Source: Pedobacter segetis (GTDB lineage: Bacteria; Bacteroidota; Bacteroidia; Sphingobacteriales; Sphingobacteriaceae). Taken from it: a stretch of 64,000 bases of DNA. Where the stretch lies: positions 1-64,000 of the forward strand of contig NZ_JAEHFY010000009.1 in the NCBI RefSeq assembly GCF_016623585.1, in the 5' to 3' direction. Each line of letters begins with the position of its first letter. Position 1 is the stretch's first letter. The notes beneath the pieces are model-generated. The model was given only the letters and a program-made list of their open reading frames with translations, did no database searches and was not told the origin of the DNA. This document shows positions 62,202 through 64,000 of the stretch, one piece after another. The translations under genes and the position numbers were made by a program.

Positions 62202-64000
62202 ATGAGAAAATCAACTACAATTTTTTATTTTATCTTCCTTTTACTCGGAGTTACCCAAAACCTAAAATCTATTGCCCAAGAAATTCAGAAACAAAGGCCC
62301 AATATCATTTTTATTTTAACAGATGATTTAGGAGTTGGAGATGTTGGAGTATTTTTTCAAGACCAACGTAGGTTAACAAATGATAGAAATAAACCATTTA
62401 CAGTTACACCTTATTTAGATAAAATGGCTCAAGAAGGAGCCGTTTTGGATCAATATTGCGCAGCTCCAGTTTGTGCTCCTTCAAGAGCCTCCATTATTTT
62501 AGGGCAAAGCCAAGGTCATGCCAATGTAAGAGATAATCAATTTGATAAGGCGATTAATAACAACTATACCATTGGTAATGTCATGCAAATGATAGGCTAT
62601 AGAACCATAGCTATTGGAAAATGGGGATTACAGGGCGATCCTAAATGGTCTAAAAATGGGACTTTATGGCCTGCAGTACCTATGAAAAGAGGTTTTGATG
62701 AATTCTTTGGCTACATGAGGCATGAAGATGGTCATGAACATTATCCTCATGAGGGTATTTACGCCAATAAAAAGCAAGTTTATGATGGATATAAGGAAGT
62801 AAGTAAAGATTTGGCTAAATGTTATACTGGAGATTTATGGACAGCAAAAGCCAAACAATACATTATTAATCACCAAAAAGGACCGGATAAGAATAAGCCT
62901 TTTATGATGTATTTAGCCTATGATACACCGCATGCAGTTTTAGAGTTACCAACCCAGGCTTATCCATCTGGTTTTGGTTTAGATGGCGGAGTTCAATGGA
63001 TCGGAAAGCCAGGTCATATGATCAATACTGCTGATGGTAGTCCAGACTCATGGATCGATCCTGAATATATTAATGCGACCTATGATGATGACAATAATCC
63101 AGCAACTCCAGAGGTGGCTTGGCCTGACATCTATAAACGTTACGCTACTATAACAAAAAGAATTGATAATCAAGTACATGATGTTCTGAAGTTACTGAAG
63201 GATTTGAATATTGATCAAAATACTTTAGTTGTTTTTACTTCTGATAACGGCCCCTCTATTGAATCCTACATTAGAAATGAACCTTACAAGGCGAACTTTT
63301 TTGAAAGTTTTGGACCTTACGATGGGATTAAAAGAGATGTTTGGGAAGGAGGGGTGAGAGAACCAACTATCGCCTATTGGCCAGGACATATTCAATCTGG
63401 ATTAAAAATATCAAACCCCAGTATGTCTTATGATTGGATGCCAACCTTTACAGATGTAGCTGGCTACAAAGGTCCGGTAAGATCTGATGGCGTGTCCCTA
63501 TTGCCAGAACTAACAGGTAAAGGAGTTCAAGCTAAAAGCAATATTTATGTGGAATATTTTAACAAAGGAAAAACACCCGAATATGCTGAATTTACCCCTG
63601 CCCATAGAGATAGAGAAAGAGGACAAATGCAAATGATTAGATTGGGGGATACCGTAGCGATTAGATACAATATTAAATCGCCAAATGATGATTTTGAATT
63701 GTATAAAATCAACGAAGATCCTAAGCAAGCGCATGATTTGAATAAATCTGAAAATCTAAAGCAGTTGCAGACATATCTTAAAGGCAGAGTTTTGCAAATG
63801 CGACTACCTGATAGTTCTGCGCCTAGGCCTTATGATGATTCCTTAATTCCTGCAAATAAAATCATTGCAAATACAAATGGATGGTCTAGAACAGAGTATA
63901 ACAATAAAACCCCTTGGATAAGTGCCCCAAAAGGAGGAGTTAAAAGCGCTGATGTTAAAGATATAAAGTTGGATAGATTAGCGTCCTCTTCGGTCTATTT
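62202..64000 (+). CDS. S1-type sulfatase (arylsulfatase family), partial at window end
   Basis: Begins at ATG 62202 and runs open to the window end (599 codons seen). Signal peptide in the first 27 residues (FYFIFLLLGVTQ). The sulfatase core follows: RPNIIFILTDDLGVGDVGV with the metal-binding Asp pair, and CAPSRASIILG near 85-95, the CxPSR motif whose cysteine matures to formylglycine. AIGKWGLQGD, YDTPHAVLELP, and TSDNGPSIE with the late metal Asp-Asn follow. It acts on sulfated glycans outside the cytosol and needs an anaerobic or aerobic maturase. It follows an IS remnant and may begin a polysaccharide-utilisation region beyond the window. Confidence 0.92.
   Translation, partial: MRKSTTIFYFIFLLLGVTQNLKSIAQEIQKQRPNIIFILTDDLGVGDVGVFFQDQRRLTNDRNKPFTVTPYLDKMAQEGAVLDQYCAAPVCAPSRASIILGQSQGHANVRDNQFDKAINNNYTIGNVMQMIGYRTIAIGKWGLQGDPKWSKNGTLWPAVPMKRGFDEFFGYMRHEDGHEHYPHEGIYANKKQVYDGYKEVSKDLAKCYTGDLWTAKAKQYIINHQKGPDKNKPFMMYLAYDTPHAVLELPTQAYPSGFGLDGGVQWIGKPGHMINTADGSPDSWIDPEYINATYDDDNNPATPEVAWPDIYKRYATITKRIDNQVHDVLKLLKDLNIDQNTLVVFTSDNGPSIESYIRNEPYKANFFESFGPYDGIKRDVWEGGVREPTIAYWPGHIQSGLKISNPSMSYDWMPTFTDVAGYKGPVRSDGVSLLPELTGKGVQAKSNIYVEYFNKGKTPEYAEFTPAHRDRERGQMQMIRLGDTVAIRYNIKSPNDDFELYKINEDPKQAHDLNKSENLKQLQTYLKGRVLQMRLPDSSAPRPYDDSLIPANKIIANTNGWSRTEYNNKTPWISAPKGGVKSADVKDIKLDRLASSSVY

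Overview
The window reads as chromosome from a Bacteroidota bacterium, most likely a Sphingobacteriaceae (Pedobacter-like) species. The reasons are low-GC coding DNA, promoters carrying the Bacteroidota -7 box TAnnTTTG, almost no Shine-Dalgarno sequences, lipoproteins with short SCKK/SCSK lipoboxes, FadL/GDSL gene pairs, a two-gene atpDC unit, and many short palindromic dispersed repeats. This assignment rests on family recall and motifs, not on a database search.

Layout. 0-17.8 kb: housekeeping and stress genes (group III globin, retropepsin-like protein, malate dehydrogenase, cupin/JmjC-like protein, lipoyl synthase, an ECF sigma/anti-sigma pair, Nnr, a PadR unit, RlpA, a luciferase-like flavoprotein, one IS110 element, enolase, ferritin, Ohr, galactose mutarotase). 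18-27.2 kb: the membrane arm of complex I, nuoHIJKLMN, without nuoA-G. It is interrupted by a PIN toxin-antitoxin pair translationally coupled to nuoK and by a RelE/ParE pair lying antisense between nuoM and nuoN. 27.5-42.8 kb: a continuous minus-strand run ilvE-ilvD-ilvB-ilvN-ilvC-(ModF-like ATPase)-leuA-leuC-leuD-cimA-like-leuB, making all three branched-chain amino acids. Upstream of ilvE an unannotated 24-residue leader peptide with 6 Ile, 3 Leu and 3 Val codons is followed by a strong intrinsic terminator, a classical attenuator. The run ends at an intrinsic terminator just before nuoH, which has its own promoter. 43-45 kb: atpD-atpC with a textbook Bacteroidota promoter.

45.4-57 kb, mostly plus strand: a FadL-type porin with a GDSL-like lipoprotein, an RmlD-like reductase, a peroxiredoxin, flotillin-like FloA, a PAP2 phosphatase, and an uncharacterised kinase-fold-like protein coupled to a methyltransferase. 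A GH13 glucosidase, a small lipoprotein and an MpaB-type oxygenase follow on the minus strand. 57-60.4 kb: a divergent ketodeoxygluconate module (MFS hexuronate-type transporter and KDPG aldolase against KDG kinase). 60.4-62.2 kb: a decayed IS256-family element and AT-rich DNA with no convincing gene. 62.2 kb to the end: an S1-type sulfatase cut by the window edge.

The ilv/leu cluster is the most coherent system. Citramalate synthase plus LeuCD and LeuB can supply 2-oxobutanoate without threonine deaminase, the ilv enzymes finish Ile and Val, LeuA opens the Leu branch, and one leader senses all three products. The main surprises are this leader, the toxin-antitoxin genes inside complex I, a probable bridge RNA in the IS110 leader, a G-rich 14-bp tandem repeat beside the enolase promoter, and repeats that have copied or created the 3' ends of leuA and nuoH.
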